Source of the DNA: DYJE01 sp041660385
Lineage (GTDB): Bacteria > Desulfobacterota > Desulfobacteria > Desulfobacterales > Desulfolunaceae
Reading direction: 5' to 3'
Assembly: GCA_041660385.1 (NCBI GenBank)
Contig: JBAZWJ010000007.1
Coordinates: 55,522 to 119,521, forward strand
Length of the DNA stretch: 64,000 nucleotides
Shown here: piece after piece, positions 1 through 8,445 of the stretch
Layout of the letters: every line of letters begins with the position of its first letter
Numbering within the stretch: the stretch's first letter is position 1
The notes under the pieces: model-generated
What the model saw: the letters and a program-made list of their open reading frames with translations, nothing else
Databases searched by the model: none
Told to the model about the DNA's origin: nothing
Position numbers and translations under genes: made by a program

Positions 1-1931
1 TATTGGGCATCGGTTTCCAGAGCACCCAGAGTGTATTGATCCCAGGCAAGATTACGGCCCTTCAACTTAAGATCACCCACGGGGTCATCCACAACCCCTC
101 GAAGAATCAGATTGCCCTCACACACACCCTTGAGTCTCGTTTCGTCCAGCACATACCCTGCGTCAAGGTCCCGAAACGTCACATCAAGATCCATGGCGTT
201 TCTGCCATCAAAAACGCCAATATCACCCTTGGCAGCTATGATTGCTTTCGGATGATTCAACGTTGCACGTTCAATAGAAAAAACACCTGAAGTCTGGAGA
301 AAACCATCTACTGTTGCCTGACCACATGCAACGCCATCCCATACAAGATCTCGTCCCAGACTGCGGATCTTACCTGAAAAAACGTCCAATGTTCCCTTCA
401 ATGAAGATTCCAGATCCAGCCTGCCTTTGAAATCGCCGTATGGCTGAATGAACGTGGACCGTGAAAGATCATCAGAACGCAAAGTGATATCCGCCGCCCA
501 TGCATCAGTATCCGTTCGATACAACCCTTTGAGACTGGCCAGGCTTTTCGCGTCTTCCAGTTCAAACTGTTTCACTGAAAGTTTTGAATGGTCCATTGAA
601 GCTGCGGTCGCAAGGCGATATGTTTCTGGCAGCTGGCCATCAAAAAAGCAGAAGCCGTCCGCAGTGGCTGAAATATCCGATTTCGCCACCATGGATTCAA
701 AAAAGAACCCTTTCCCTTTGAAACTAAGGCTGGAACGGACCCTGCCTTTCATGAATTCAGGAATGCCCGGAACAAGATAAGGTTTTGTCCAGACCTGATC
801 TGCTTTTAAATCGTAGGCAAATTCAGGTTCAATAAAATCCGAGGTGAAAAAACCTTCTTTAAATGCTTTATTGAAATAAACGAATCCTTTGATGGTTCCT
901 GTTCCACCCGGAGCGTTGACGAAAAGACGGCGAATATCAATCACACGACCGCTGAGTGTTGCAGAAAGATCCAGATCCCCCACCACAGACCCCAGAACCT
1001 TGCCGCCGTCACAATGAAGAACAGCGTCGATATCCGGGTCGTCCCAGTGGCCTTTCACGGTTCCGCCGCCTGTCACTCTTCCTGTCAATTCGCATTCCAC
1101 ATCAAAAACCTTGTCAATGCCCTCAAGAGACGCATCAAGGGTAACGTCAAGATCGTAACGGGGACCTGTCCATAAATCCGTAATTGACCCTTTGATATCG
1201 CAGATTCCCATATCCGAATCAAGGTGGAGGGTTAATTTTGAAAGCACATCACGCTTCAGAACCCCCTCCACCGCGAGATTTTCAATATGAGAGTTCATGT
1301 CGACGATATGGATGTCGCATGGCCCCAGTTCCAGCCTGACAAGTCCGGATCGTCTGTTGATGTTGCCCTTAGACGCCTTGAGGGATAGGCCTTTCACAAA
1401 AACTTCTTCATCCGGCTCGTCGGGAGCGTCAATGTCCTTGTAATGTAAAACACCCTGGTTCAATTCAAGGGTTCCGAAGGTCACATCCATAGGAAGTTCA
1501 AATGGGCCTTCCGATTCGTCGGCACCTTTTGGCGGATATTTTGAAAAGGCACTGATGATATTGAGGTTACCGTCTGTGTCTGTTTCCAGATACACATCCG
1601 GGTCATCCAGTTCCAGTGTGTTCAGATGAACTTTTCTTGCAATGAGGGCCAGCCAGGACAGGTTCAGATACACTCGTTTTGCCTTGACAAGGGCCTTTCC
1701 CTCCGGGTCGTCAAGTCTGAAATTCACAGCCTCAACCGCCCCCCGGAACAAGGACAAATCCAGAGTTTCATAGGAAATTCGCCCCGGAATATGCCCGTTC
1801 ACGTAGGCTTCCACAGCATTTTTAAATCTGTCCGTACGCAAGGCAAAGGAAGCGCAAAGGATCAGAGCGAACATCATCAACCCGAAACCCACAAACCAGC
1901 CCGCAGCTTTTTTTATGAACCGTGCCAGCAT
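1..1931 (-). CDS. AsmA/TamB-like large envelope protein, partial (3' end outside window)
   Basis: The reading frame is open from an ATG at 1931 to the left edge (about 643 codons) with no stop, so the C-terminus is missing. The N-terminus has a short basic stretch and one hydrophobic segment (roughly residues 8-27) followed by FKNAVEAYVNGHIPGRISYE and then long runs of short alternating beta-strand-like segments rich in D, G, V and L. That is the usual build of AsmA/TamB/DUF748 proteins: one inner-membrane anchor and a long periplasmic beta-groove thought to carry lipids towards the outer membrane. The assignment is by overall architecture, not by a catalytic motif. The Shine-Dalgarno sequence is weak (AGG about 5 nt before the ATG). 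It could equally be called a DUF748-type or translocation/assembly protein. Confidence 0.6.
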   Translation of the reverse strand, partial: MLARFIKKAAGWFVGFGLMMFALILCASFALRTDRFKNAVEAYVNGHIPGRISYETLDLSLFRGAVEAVNFRLDDPEGKALVKAKRVYLNLSWLALIARKVHLNTLELDDPDVYLETDTDGNLNIISAFSKYPPKGADESEGPFELPMDVTFGTLELNQGVLHYKDIDAPDEPDEEVFVKGLSLKASKGNINRRSGLVRLELGPCDIHIVDMNSHIENLAVEGVLKRDVLSKLTLHLDSDMGICDIKGSITDLWTGPRYDLDVTLDASLEGIDKVFDVECELTGRVTGGGTVKGHWDDPDIDAVLHCDGGKVLGSVVGDLDLSATLSGRVIDIRRLFVNAPGGTGTIKGFVYFNKAFKEGFFTSDFIEPEFAYDLKADQVWTKPYLVPGIPEFMKGRVRSSLSFKGKGFFFESMVAKSDISATADGFCFFDGQLPETYRLATAASMDHSKLSVKQFELEDAKSLASLKGLYRTDTDAWAADITLRSDDLSRSTFIQPYGDFKGRLDLESSLKGTLDVFSGKIRSLGRDLVWDGVACGQATVDGFLQTSGVFSIERATLNHPKAIIAAKGDIGVFDGRNAMDLDVTFRDLDAGYVLDETRLKGVCEGNLILRGVVDDPVGDLKLKGRNLAWDQYTLGALETDAQ

Positions 1932-2163
1932 AGAAAACCTATATCAAACCTTGCGTTCGTGACGACACGCTCATAAATCCGAGGACAACAGTCCTGGTTT
2001 ACGGGTTATATTCAATCTCTTTGATCCATAACAAAGACCCACACAAACATTATCCTCACCAGGCCTGATTCATGAGATTCTCAATACTGGTAATATGCCT
2101 GCATGTATCACAACAGCGGGTATTTCTCCAGATTATAATAAGCGGACTGCCGAATACACGGCA

Positions 2164-3009
2164 TTAAAATTCCGTCACTGGTGTTAATGGAACCTCGGGA
2201 TATATCTGCCCATGACAGGGAGGCATGGAATTGTAGACCCAGTCAATATCCAGAACACCCAGAGAGACAAGGCGGCTGGTGCGATATCCGGCAAAAATCC
2301 CCCGGACAAGAACATCTTCCATGGACATGGTGAGGCCGAAAACAGCCATGGGTGTTCCTGCGGGAATGGATTTCAGTTCGTTTTGATAAGCTCCCGGATG
2401 AAATACAAGACGACGGCTGTCGGCAGCCTGGCACTGAATCACCGGTATCAGAACAGGAAAACCATCCGGGTTGACATAAGCAAGAAATTTCAGAGCGTCC
2501 AACCTGTTGAAAATGGTTTGACCCAACGGTTTAAGAACCGGCTCTGAATTTCCGGTCCCTGCGCCTCCTCTTGCTATCCGTGTCATCAATGTGCTTTTGA
2601 TGATTCCAGACAGAGGCAGAGTTCCGGGCCCTGTAAATTCCACCAGATCCAGATAATGCACTGTATTGATTCCGAAGTATGAGTTGTACCGGAACGTGGG
2701 CAGATCGTTATAAGAGTCGAATTCCGGGCCGTTCTGCCGGAGATGTGTCCAAACAGCCCTGCCCCTCCACATCCGCCTGTCCATGGTCATGATAAGAAAA
2801 CCGATCCGGGGTCTTTCCTGAATGTAAGTCTTGCTTCTGCCCTTACAAAATTCGCCGAGTGTCAGTTGCTCCGGGCCTGAGGCACGCATGGATGTGATCA
2901 GGGTAATGTGGGGAAGCCCCTCCGGATTCACCGATGCCACCAGTGCGATTTTTTCGGCAGGCATAAAAGCCTCAATATCAGCCGGTTCAAAATGGTTTTT
3001 AACGTCCAT
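2164..3009 (-). CDS. Pyridoxamine 5'-phosphate oxidase-like FMN-binding split-barrel protein
   Basis: A 281-aa protein. Residues 10-130 (EKIALVASVNPEGLPHITLI followed by RPRIGFLIMTMDRRMWRGRA) look like a PNPOx/flavoredoxin-type split barrel. A second similar half starts near residue 170 (LKFLAYVNPDGFPVLIPV), so the protein seems to be a tandem of two barrel-like halves. Family members bind flavin or heme and reduce small substrates; the substrate here is unknown. It follows the glycyl-radical enzyme and its activase on the same strand, 60 bp after the activase stop, so it is probably the last gene of that operon. A role in flavin-dependent reduction of the product, or in protecting the radical enzyme, is only inference. 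Confidence 0.7.
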   Translation of the reverse strand: MDVKNHFEPADIEAFMPAEKIALVASVNPEGLPHITLITSMRASGPEQLTLGEFCKGRSKTYIQERPRIGFLIMTMDRRMWRGRAVWTHLRQNGPEFDSYNDLPTFRYNSYFGINTVHYLDLVEFTGPGTLPLSGIIKSTLMTRIARGGAGTGNSEPVLKPLGQTIFNRLDALKFLAYVNPDGFPVLIPVIQCQAADSRRLVFHPGAYQNELKSIPAGTPMAVFGLTMSMEDVLVRGIFAGYRTSRLVSLGVLDIDWVYNSMPPCHGQIYPEVPLTPVTEF

Positions 3010-3069
3010 AAGTCTCCTTTTTAATTCCCGCCATAGTAATTGCCATACATAATTTTGATTGATTTATCA

Positions 3070-4074
3070 TCATGTCCCTGGCATGCGTGTTACGCCGCTC
3101 CAGCTTACAATATCCGGGTCAACGCCGGATTGGCGGGCCGTTTCGGCAAGGAACTCCATAGCCTCAGCCGTTAATAGAGGCGCATCGTTGTACATCCAGG
3201 TGCGGCCCAGACGGTCATATTTGTTTCTGCAAAGGTTGTTGAACGCGCAAAGTTCCCATCGGGCGACCTGACCATGGCAGGCCGATGCGAGAAAAGACCC
3301 GATGGCCCTGATATTTTCCATGGTATCCGTTGCGCCGGGAATAACCGGGGTACGGATCCAGAGTGCTGTTTTATGACCGTTGCTGCGAACGTATTCAGCC
3401 ACATGCTTCAGATTTTCCAGTATCTGTTCATTGGGGCTTCCGGTCAGTTCCTTGTGTTTGAGGGAGTCCATGATTTTCAGGTCAAAGAGAACCAGATTGC
3501 TGAAAGGGAGCAACGCCCTCAAAGCCCCATTATCGCAAAGCCCACAGGTGTCAAGGGCCGTATGGACGGAGGCTGATTGAAGACCCATGAGAAATTTGGC
3601 GGCAAAGGTTTTCTGAAGTGTCGGTTCTCCACCGGAAAGGGTCACCCCGCCTTTCGATGTTTCGAAAAAGACCCGGTCTTTCAACACTTCCCTGATCAGA
3701 TCTTCCGACGACCATGGACGCCCAAGAAGCTCCATGGCCATGGCCGGACATGCTTCAGCGCAACTTCCGCAACCAAGGCACTTTTCCCGATTGATTTGAA
3801 TATTTCCAGCCTCATCCGATAGGGCCATTTCAGGGCATGCCGGAATGCAGGAACGGCAGCCGATGCATCGGCTCTCGACCCAGTGGACCTGTGGCCTGGC
3901 TGAAATACTCTCCGGATTATGGCACCATGCGCACCGCAAGGGACAACCCTTTAAAAAAACCGTACTGCGAATACCCGGACCGTCCTCAGTGGACATGCGC
4001 TGAATTTCCAGCACCAGGCCCTTTGACGGTTTTGACAGTTTTGACGATAAGGATTCGATTGTCTGCTGCACCAT
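3070..4074 (-). CDS. Glycyl-radical enzyme activating protein (radical SAM)
   Basis: A 334-aa radical-SAM activase. It uses S-adenosylmethionine and a [4Fe-4S] cluster to abstract hydrogen from the conserved glycine of its partner enzyme. The SAM cluster motif CxxxCxxC is at C44, C48 and C51 (GCPLRCAWCHNPES), followed by an insert with two ferredoxin motifs (C70/C73/C76/C80 and C99/C102/C105/C109). The extra clusters are typical of activases for non-PFL glycyl-radical enzymes, such as the choline lyase, glycerol dehydratase and arylacetate decarboxylase types; PFL activase lacks them. The GGE motif (SGGEPTLQ) binds SAM. It lies 12 bp downstream of the radical enzyme gene, which is the expected partner. 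Confidence 0.92.
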   Translation of the reverse strand: MVQQTIESLSSKLSKPSKGLVLEIQRMSTEDGPGIRSTVFLKGCPLRCAWCHNPESISARPQVHWVESRCIGCRSCIPACPEMALSDEAGNIQINREKCLGCGSCAEACPAMAMELLGRPWSSEDLIREVLKDRVFFETSKGGVTLSGGEPTLQKTFAAKFLMGLQSASVHTALDTCGLCDNGALRALLPFSNLVLFDLKIMDSLKHKELTGSPNEQILENLKHVAEYVRSNGHKTALWIRTPVIPGATDTMENIRAIGSFLASACHGQVARWELCAFNNLCRNKYDRLGRTWMYNDAPLLTAEAMEFLAETARQSGVDPDIVSWSGVTRMPGT

Positions 4075-4086
4075 GTTTCAAACTCC

Positions 4087-6597
4087 TCAGAACCTGTCGT
4101 GACTCAAACGCTGTATGATCTCATTCTGAAGCTCTTTGCCCACGGAATTAAAATAAGCGTTGTATCCTGTGACCCTTACAAGAAGGTGCCTGTAGTTTCC
4201 GGGATTCTTCTGGGCATCCTTGAGCATCGCCTGATCAAGCAGGTTGATCTGGAGGGCTGTACCTCCGTTTTCCATATATCCCTTTAGAAATGCCTTGAAC
4301 TTCTGGCGATGTCCTTCATCTTTGATCAGGGAAGGACTGAATGTCATGGTATGACTGGCCCCATTGGGCAGACAGTTGAAATACCCCTGAAAGTCTCCCT
4401 GGCCTGAAGCGTCCCGCCCGCCCAGAGCTTTGCCCACGGAATTGGTGTTAGCCGTTGGCCCGTTGATATCCGCACCGTTGCAGGGGCATATGGCGTTTGA
4501 AAGAAACTGGCCTTTCTGCCGTCCGTCAGGACTGGCTGGCAACACATACCCGTCGCTAACCCAATAGTTCCAGCTCAGCATTCCCGGACGATACTGACGG
4601 TTCGTTGAGACAGTTCGACATTTCCAGACTTCATCGCACCAGACGGTCATCACCTTCTGGGCCATGGAATCGGCCTCATCATCGTCACGCCCATATTTGG
4701 GGGCTTTGTTACGTGCTATAGCCTGAAGTACTTCAAACCCCTGCCAGTTTGAGGTGAGTGCTTTTTTCAATTCAGCCATGCTACATTTTTTCTCATCAAA
4801 AACCAGGTATTTGATGGCCAGCAGTGAATCCACTGTTGTGGCGAAGGTGACGCCCTCAAGGGTTGTGTGACTGATCTGTGCCCCGCCCTGAGTGATATCC
4901 AGACCCTTTTCAGCGCAGCCCTTAACAAGACAGGAAAGATAGGGCGTGCTGAAAAATTCAGCCCGAACGGCTTCCGAACTTTCGTAAACATCAACGCACT
5001 GTCGCACGATATGAGCTGTCTGCCGTTTGTAAGCTTCCCAGAATTCATTCCAGGTTCTGAAACAGGTGGCATCACCGGTTTCCGGTCCGTCCTGGCGGAT
5101 GGGCTCAGTCTTTCCGGTCATGGGATTGGTGAAAGCAAGAAGATCTTTACCCCCGGTCAGTGCCAGTTCCACCGCCTTGAAAAGATTCAGATTGTTGTCC
5201 ACCGTTCCTGATCGATCATTGCCAGCCATTGTGTTTTCAAGACAACCCACAGGAGCGTAATCATGGACGTTATCAACCCGGATAAGACGGTTCTCACCGG
5301 CCATGACGGACTGACGCATCATACCGGCCATGGAACGTTCATCAAAATTAAGCAGAAAAGGCGCGCCCTGACTTTCGGAAATCATATCAACTACCTTGTC
5401 CAGCAGCTGATCAGGTGAAGCCCGGTGAAGTCGTACGTTGGGCTTGGGTTCAAGGATGGGAGACATATCGTCAATGACTTCAAGAAAGGCATAGGTCAGG
5501 TCATTGGTCATGTCCCTGCCACCCGCGCCCACGCCGGAAAGGGTGATAAGCTGACCAAAACCTGCGGTAATCCCCTGATTCCCGCTTCGAATCATTGCGT
5601 CATATGCGGTGTTGCAGTGAAACCAGAAGCATTTGAGGATTTCCTTGCCGAACTCCCGATCCATTCCTTCGGCCAGTGACCGCTCCCAGAACGGAAGAAG
5701 ATACTGATCGATCCGGCCAAAGGAAACTCCGGGGCCCGGATAGTTTTCATCACTCATCACCAGCATATGGGTGAGCCAGAGGGATTGAACAGCTTCCCAG
5801 AAAGTCCGGGGCGCCTCCCAGGGCACATGATCCAGTTGCCGGGCCATCTTCATGAGTTCTTCCTTGCGTCCCGCATCCTCTGTCCGGCCAGCAGCAGTCC
5901 GGCACTGGTCAGCATAGCAGACCGCCAGCTGCCCCGGCATGGCGGCTGCGATCAACATGGCCCTTAGCTGTGCCCCTTTAGAACCTTGTTTGTACTCGTC
6001 TGATAAATTGTCGTATCGCCTTGTCAGGTCTTCGTGAATACCCTTCCAGCCCATGGTCATGACTCTGTCATAACCCGGAATCAGATGGCCGCTTGTGGCT
6101 CCGGCATTTCCGAACCCATGATCGTGAAACCATTTCATTTTTTTCCGTGCCCCATTTTTCCCGGTGAGCAGATGATCATACCGCTTTTGCTCATCCAAGG
6201 TCAGACAGAGGGACGTCTGGATATTGAATCTGCCCCCGGCTATCAGATCCCCGGGCAAAATCTCTTTGGGCACATAACGAACCATGGTTTCCCGGACAAA
6301 CCAGGCCCTCCGCTCCACGCGGCTCAAGGCCCAGAAGTCCTGAGAAAGTTCAACCGTGCGCGCTGATTGACGAAAGGAACTGCCCATGGTCTGCATCAGC
6401 TGATAAGTTTCAGGGACAATATAGTATGTCATTTCATTAAACTGGGTATCCCAAGGCGCCCCTGTTGTCCATGCCGTGAATTCATTGTTCCATGCCCGGT
6501 CCGTTCCCTTGAAATAATAATCCCGGAGCCATTGAATGCGCGGAGACAGGTCTTTCGGGGCCTTGATACCGTAGCTTTGCGATGGTGTCTGTTTCAT
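4087..6597 (-). CDS. Glycyl-radical enzyme, substrate unassigned (arylacetate-decarboxylase-like?)
   Basis: An 836-aa glycyl-radical enzyme of the pyruvate formate-lyase superfamily. The C-terminal radical loop is HLLVRVTGYNAYF, with the radical glycine at G811. The thiyl cysteine is C452 in GCLE, with the acid E454 two residues on, so it has the C-x-E arrangement of eliminases and decarboxylases and not the Cys-Cys pair of true pyruvate formate-lyase. The stretch after it (TMAGNDRSGTVDNNLNL) and the RVTGYNAYF loop remind me of 4-hydroxyphenylacetate or indoleacetate decarboxylases; this is memory of family sequence, not a search. No small HpdC-like subunit is present. It overlaps the gntR stop by 4 bp (ATGA) and is followed by its activase. 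Cytoplasmic and oxygen-sensitive. Confidence 0.88.
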   Translation of the reverse strand: MKQTPSQSYGIKAPKDLSPRIQWLRDYYFKGTDRAWNNEFTAWTTGAPWDTQFNEMTYYIVPETYQLMQTMGSSFRQSARTVELSQDFWALSRVERRAWFVRETMVRYVPKEILPGDLIAGGRFNIQTSLCLTLDEQKRYDHLLTGKNGARKKMKWFHDHGFGNAGATSGHLIPGYDRVMTMGWKGIHEDLTRRYDNLSDEYKQGSKGAQLRAMLIAAAMPGQLAVCYADQCRTAAGRTEDAGRKEELMKMARQLDHVPWEAPRTFWEAVQSLWLTHMLVMSDENYPGPGVSFGRIDQYLLPFWERSLAEGMDREFGKEILKCFWFHCNTAYDAMIRSGNQGITAGFGQLITLSGVGAGGRDMTNDLTYAFLEVIDDMSPILEPKPNVRLHRASPDQLLDKVVDMISESQGAPFLLNFDERSMAGMMRQSVMAGENRLIRVDNVHDYAPVGCLENTMAGNDRSGTVDNNLNLFKAVELALTGGKDLLAFTNPMTGKTEPIRQDGPETGDATCFRTWNEFWEAYKRQTAHIVRQCVDVYESSEAVRAEFFSTPYLSCLVKGCAEKGLDITQGGAQISHTTLEGVTFATTVDSLLAIKYLVFDEKKCSMAELKKALTSNWQGFEVLQAIARNKAPKYGRDDDEADSMAQKVMTVWCDEVWKCRTVSTNRQYRPGMLSWNYWVSDGYVLPASPDGRQKGQFLSNAICPCNGADINGPTANTNSVGKALGGRDASGQGDFQGYFNCLPNGASHTMTFSPSLIKDEGHRQKFKAFLKGYMENGGTALQINLLDQAMLKDAQKNPGNYRHLLVRVTGYNAYFNSVGKELQNEIIQRLSHDRF

Positions 6598-7331
6598 GAT
6601 CGGTCTCCTTCCTGTACAAGAGCAGCCCTTAGATGCTCTTCGCCATGGGTAAGCATCCGGCGCATGATATCTGCTGCCAGAATTTCATTTTTATTTTCGA
6701 TTGCCCGAATCAGATCTTCGTGAAAATCTATAACCAAAGGAACCACCTGATGATCCTGATAGAAAATCCCTGATAAATGAATGTAAACCGTTTTGAAGGA
6801 ATTGAGAAACATGGGGTAGGTCAGATTAGCCGAAGCCATGGCGATCTGATGGTGATACTCAAAGTCCAGCCGGGTGAGACGTGCATCATCCATGGGATCT
6901 GCGTTATTTATTCTAAGGTGGATTTCCCTCAACTCATTGATTTGTTCATCCGTTCGATGGTCGGCTGCAAGCCTTGCCGTTTCGGTTTCAAAAAGAAGGC
7001 GCATGGCCAGAAGGCTGTCCAGCAGCTGTGGTGATAGCTTGCCACCCCGGTAATTCAGCAATGATGTCAACAGTGCGAGAGAACCATGGGTCCGAAAATC
7101 ATTGACCACGGCTCCCACCCTGGGAATAAGAGAGATAAGACCTTTGGCAGCCAGATCCACCAGGGCATCATGCACCACAGGCCTGCTGACTCCCAGTTGC
7201 CGGGCAAGATCCCTCTCTGGCGGCAGTTTCTGTTTCACGCCGATCTGCCCGGACAGAATCAGCGCTTCAAGCTGATCAACGCATCCGTCTTTCAATCTGT
7301 CAATTTTCAGGGGTTTTAAAACATCAAGCAT
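6594..7331 (-). CDS. GntR-family (FadR/FCD) transcriptional regulator
   Basis: A 245-aa regulator. An N-terminal winged helix (residues 10-75; LPPERDLARQLGVSRPVVHDAL is the recognition helix region, here split over the helix-turn-helix) is followed by an all-helical FCD ligand domain (residues 95-235) with the metal-binding type D-x3-H pattern (DFEYHHQIA) and later histidines. FCD proteins sense small organic acids. I chose the ATG at 7331 because AAAGGAGA sits 6 nt before it; an upstream in-frame start at 7364 lies inside the operator. The gene shares an ATGA overlap with the glycyl-radical enzyme, so regulator and enzyme are co-transcribed. It most likely represses its own operon through the TGGTCTGACCA site just upstream. 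Confidence 0.9.
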   Translation of the reverse strand: MLDVLKPLKIDRLKDGCVDQLEALILSGQIGVKQKLPPERDLARQLGVSRPVVHDALVDLAAKGLISLIPRVGAVVNDFRTHGSLALLTSLLNYRGGKLSPQLLDSLLAMRLLFETETARLAADHRTDEQINELREIHLRINNADPMDDARLTRLDFEYHHQIAMASANLTYPMFLNSFKTVYIHLSGIFYQDHQVVPLVIDFHEDLIRAIENKNEILAADIMRRMLTHGEEHLRAALVQEGDRS

Positions 7332-7352
7332 GCGATATTCTCCTTTGGCTGG

Positions 7353-7363
7353 TGGTCTGACCA
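7353..7363. promoter_or_regulatory. FadR/PdhR-type operator TGGTCTGACCA
   Basis: A perfect TGGT-N3-ACCA palindrome, the half-site layout known for FadR/PdhR-type GntR proteins. It lies between the -10 element and the Shine-Dalgarno of the gntR gene, where bound protein would block transcription. The match is seen; the link to this regulator is inferred. Confidence 0.65.
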
Positions 7364-7365
7364 AG

Positions 7366-7395
7366 AAATTAGCAGACAGGCAAGTCCTTTGTCAA
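7366..7395 (-). promoter_or_regulatory. Sigma-70-type promoter of the glycyl-radical operon
   Basis: On the minus strand TTGACA (7395-7390), an 18-nt spacer and TAATTT (7371-7366). The operator TGGTCTGACCA begins 3 nt further downstream, covering the expected transcription start. Confidence 0.55.
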
Positions 7396-7516
7396 AACCT
7401 TTTTCCCCAATATTTATACCTGAAGTTGAATCACGTTTTATATAGAACAGCTGTCACGCGAAAATCGAAGAAGACGCCATGTTTGTGCAGTCCAAAGCAT
7501 TACCCCTGCAATAAAA

Positions 7517-7539
7517 CGGGCGGATTAAAAACCCGCCCG
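7517..7539 (-). terminator. Rho-independent terminator after the peroxiredoxin gene
   Basis: A 7-bp GC stem (CGGGCGG / CCGCCCG) with a 9-nt loop, followed on the minus strand by TTTTATT. It lies 20 nt beyond the peroxiredoxin stop. Confidence 0.7.
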
Positions 7540-7558
7540 ATAACGATACAAGGGAAAA

Positions 7559-8278
7559 TCAATCAAACGCCATTTCCGTTTTCCATTCTTTCCACACATT
7601 GCCAACAAGGGCCGGGCCGGGTATCAGGGTTTTCTTACCCGGTCTCCATCCTGACGGTGTGGCCTGACTTCCTTTGGATTCTCGCACAAGCTGGAATGCC
7701 TGGATCTGACGCATGGTTTCAAGGATGTTTCTTCCAACCGGAGGAGTCAGAACTTCATAACCCTGAATCACCCCGTCGGGATCAATGATGAATCGGCCAC
7801 GTGTTTCAACGCCCGCATCTTCATCGTAAACGTTATAGACTTTTCCCACCCGTCCGCCGCCATCTGAAAGCATGGGGAAAGGAACGCCGCCTTCAACCAT
7901 CTTAGCCAGTTCATGATCATTCCACATTTTGTGGACAAACATACTGTCGATGCTCATTGAAAGAACTTCAACTCCAAGCTTCTGATATTCAGGGTATTTT
8001 TCAGCAACTGCTGAAATTTCAGTCGCTCAGACGAAGGTGAAATCGCCAGGATAAAAGCAGAGAAGAACCCATTTTCCAAGGTAATCAGACAGTTTCACAT
8101 TGACGAATCTACCGTTCAAATAACCCGGAGCGCTGAAGTCCGGGGCTTTTTTTCCAACTTGAATCATGGGAACGACCTCCTTTTTTTCAATAATGTTCTC
8201 TTGTGACTGTTCAGAAACTTCTTCTCCCACCGGACCGCCCGTGGGCCGAGCGCATCCAGGGTTCAATTCTTCAGCCAT
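7559..8278 (-). CDS. Selenocysteine-containing peroxiredoxin (AhpC/TSA), UGA at the peroxidatic position
   Basis: The frame reads through an in-frame TGA at 8029-8027. Before it the protein reads KAPDFSAPGYLNGRFVNVK and LCFYPGDFTFV; after it ATEISAVAEKYPEY and then MSIDSMFVHKMW. In ordinary 2-Cys peroxiredoxins the residue at the TGA is the peroxidatic Cys (FTFVCPTE), so UGA almost certainly encodes selenocysteine (residue 84). Length is 239 aa from the ATG at 8278, which has AGGAGG 5 nt upstream. A second in-frame ATG at 8167 also has a good AAGGAGG site, so a shorter form lacking the 37-residue GCARPT leader is possible. The enzyme reduces peroxides in the cytoplasm. A SECIS-like hairpin follows the UGA. 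Standard gene finders will split it into two ORFs. Confidence 0.9.
7999..8029 (-). promoter_or_regulatory. Bacterial SECIS-like hairpin downstream of the UGA codon
   Basis: Ten nucleotides after the UGA (8029-8027) the mRNA can form UUUCAGC-AGUU-GCUGAAA (8016-7999), a perfect 7-bp stem with a 4-nt loop containing G. The loop is about 17 nt from the UGA, the spacing of known SelB-binding hairpins. The fold was done by eye. Confidence 0.65.
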
Positions 8279-8370
8279 AGGCCCTCCTTTCAAAATGTTT
8301 TTGATGTTGCGGTTAATGTGATTTGAATAGAATAAGCGTGTGTTTCACGAATCAGGGACATGATCGATAA

Positions 8371-8400
8371 TTCAAATGATTTTACAGTATATCATCTGAA
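8371..8400. promoter_or_regulatory. Inverted repeat upstream of the peroxiredoxin gene (possible operator)
   Basis: TTCAAATGAT and ATCATCTGAA form 10-bp arms with one mismatch pair, 10 nt apart, in the AT-rich gap between the DUF2325 stop and the peroxiredoxin start. It could be a peroxide-regulator operator or only a weak hairpin. Confidence 0.3.
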
Positions 8401-8445
8401 AAACAAATATATATTTGACAATGCTTTCAGCGTATCACATTTGCC

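Noticed and set aside
3..1976. Plus-strand ORFs across the first 2 kb (for example 3-290, 448-780, 1626-1976)
   Set aside because: They lie opposite one long open minus-strand frame with coherent protein features and have no ribosome sites.
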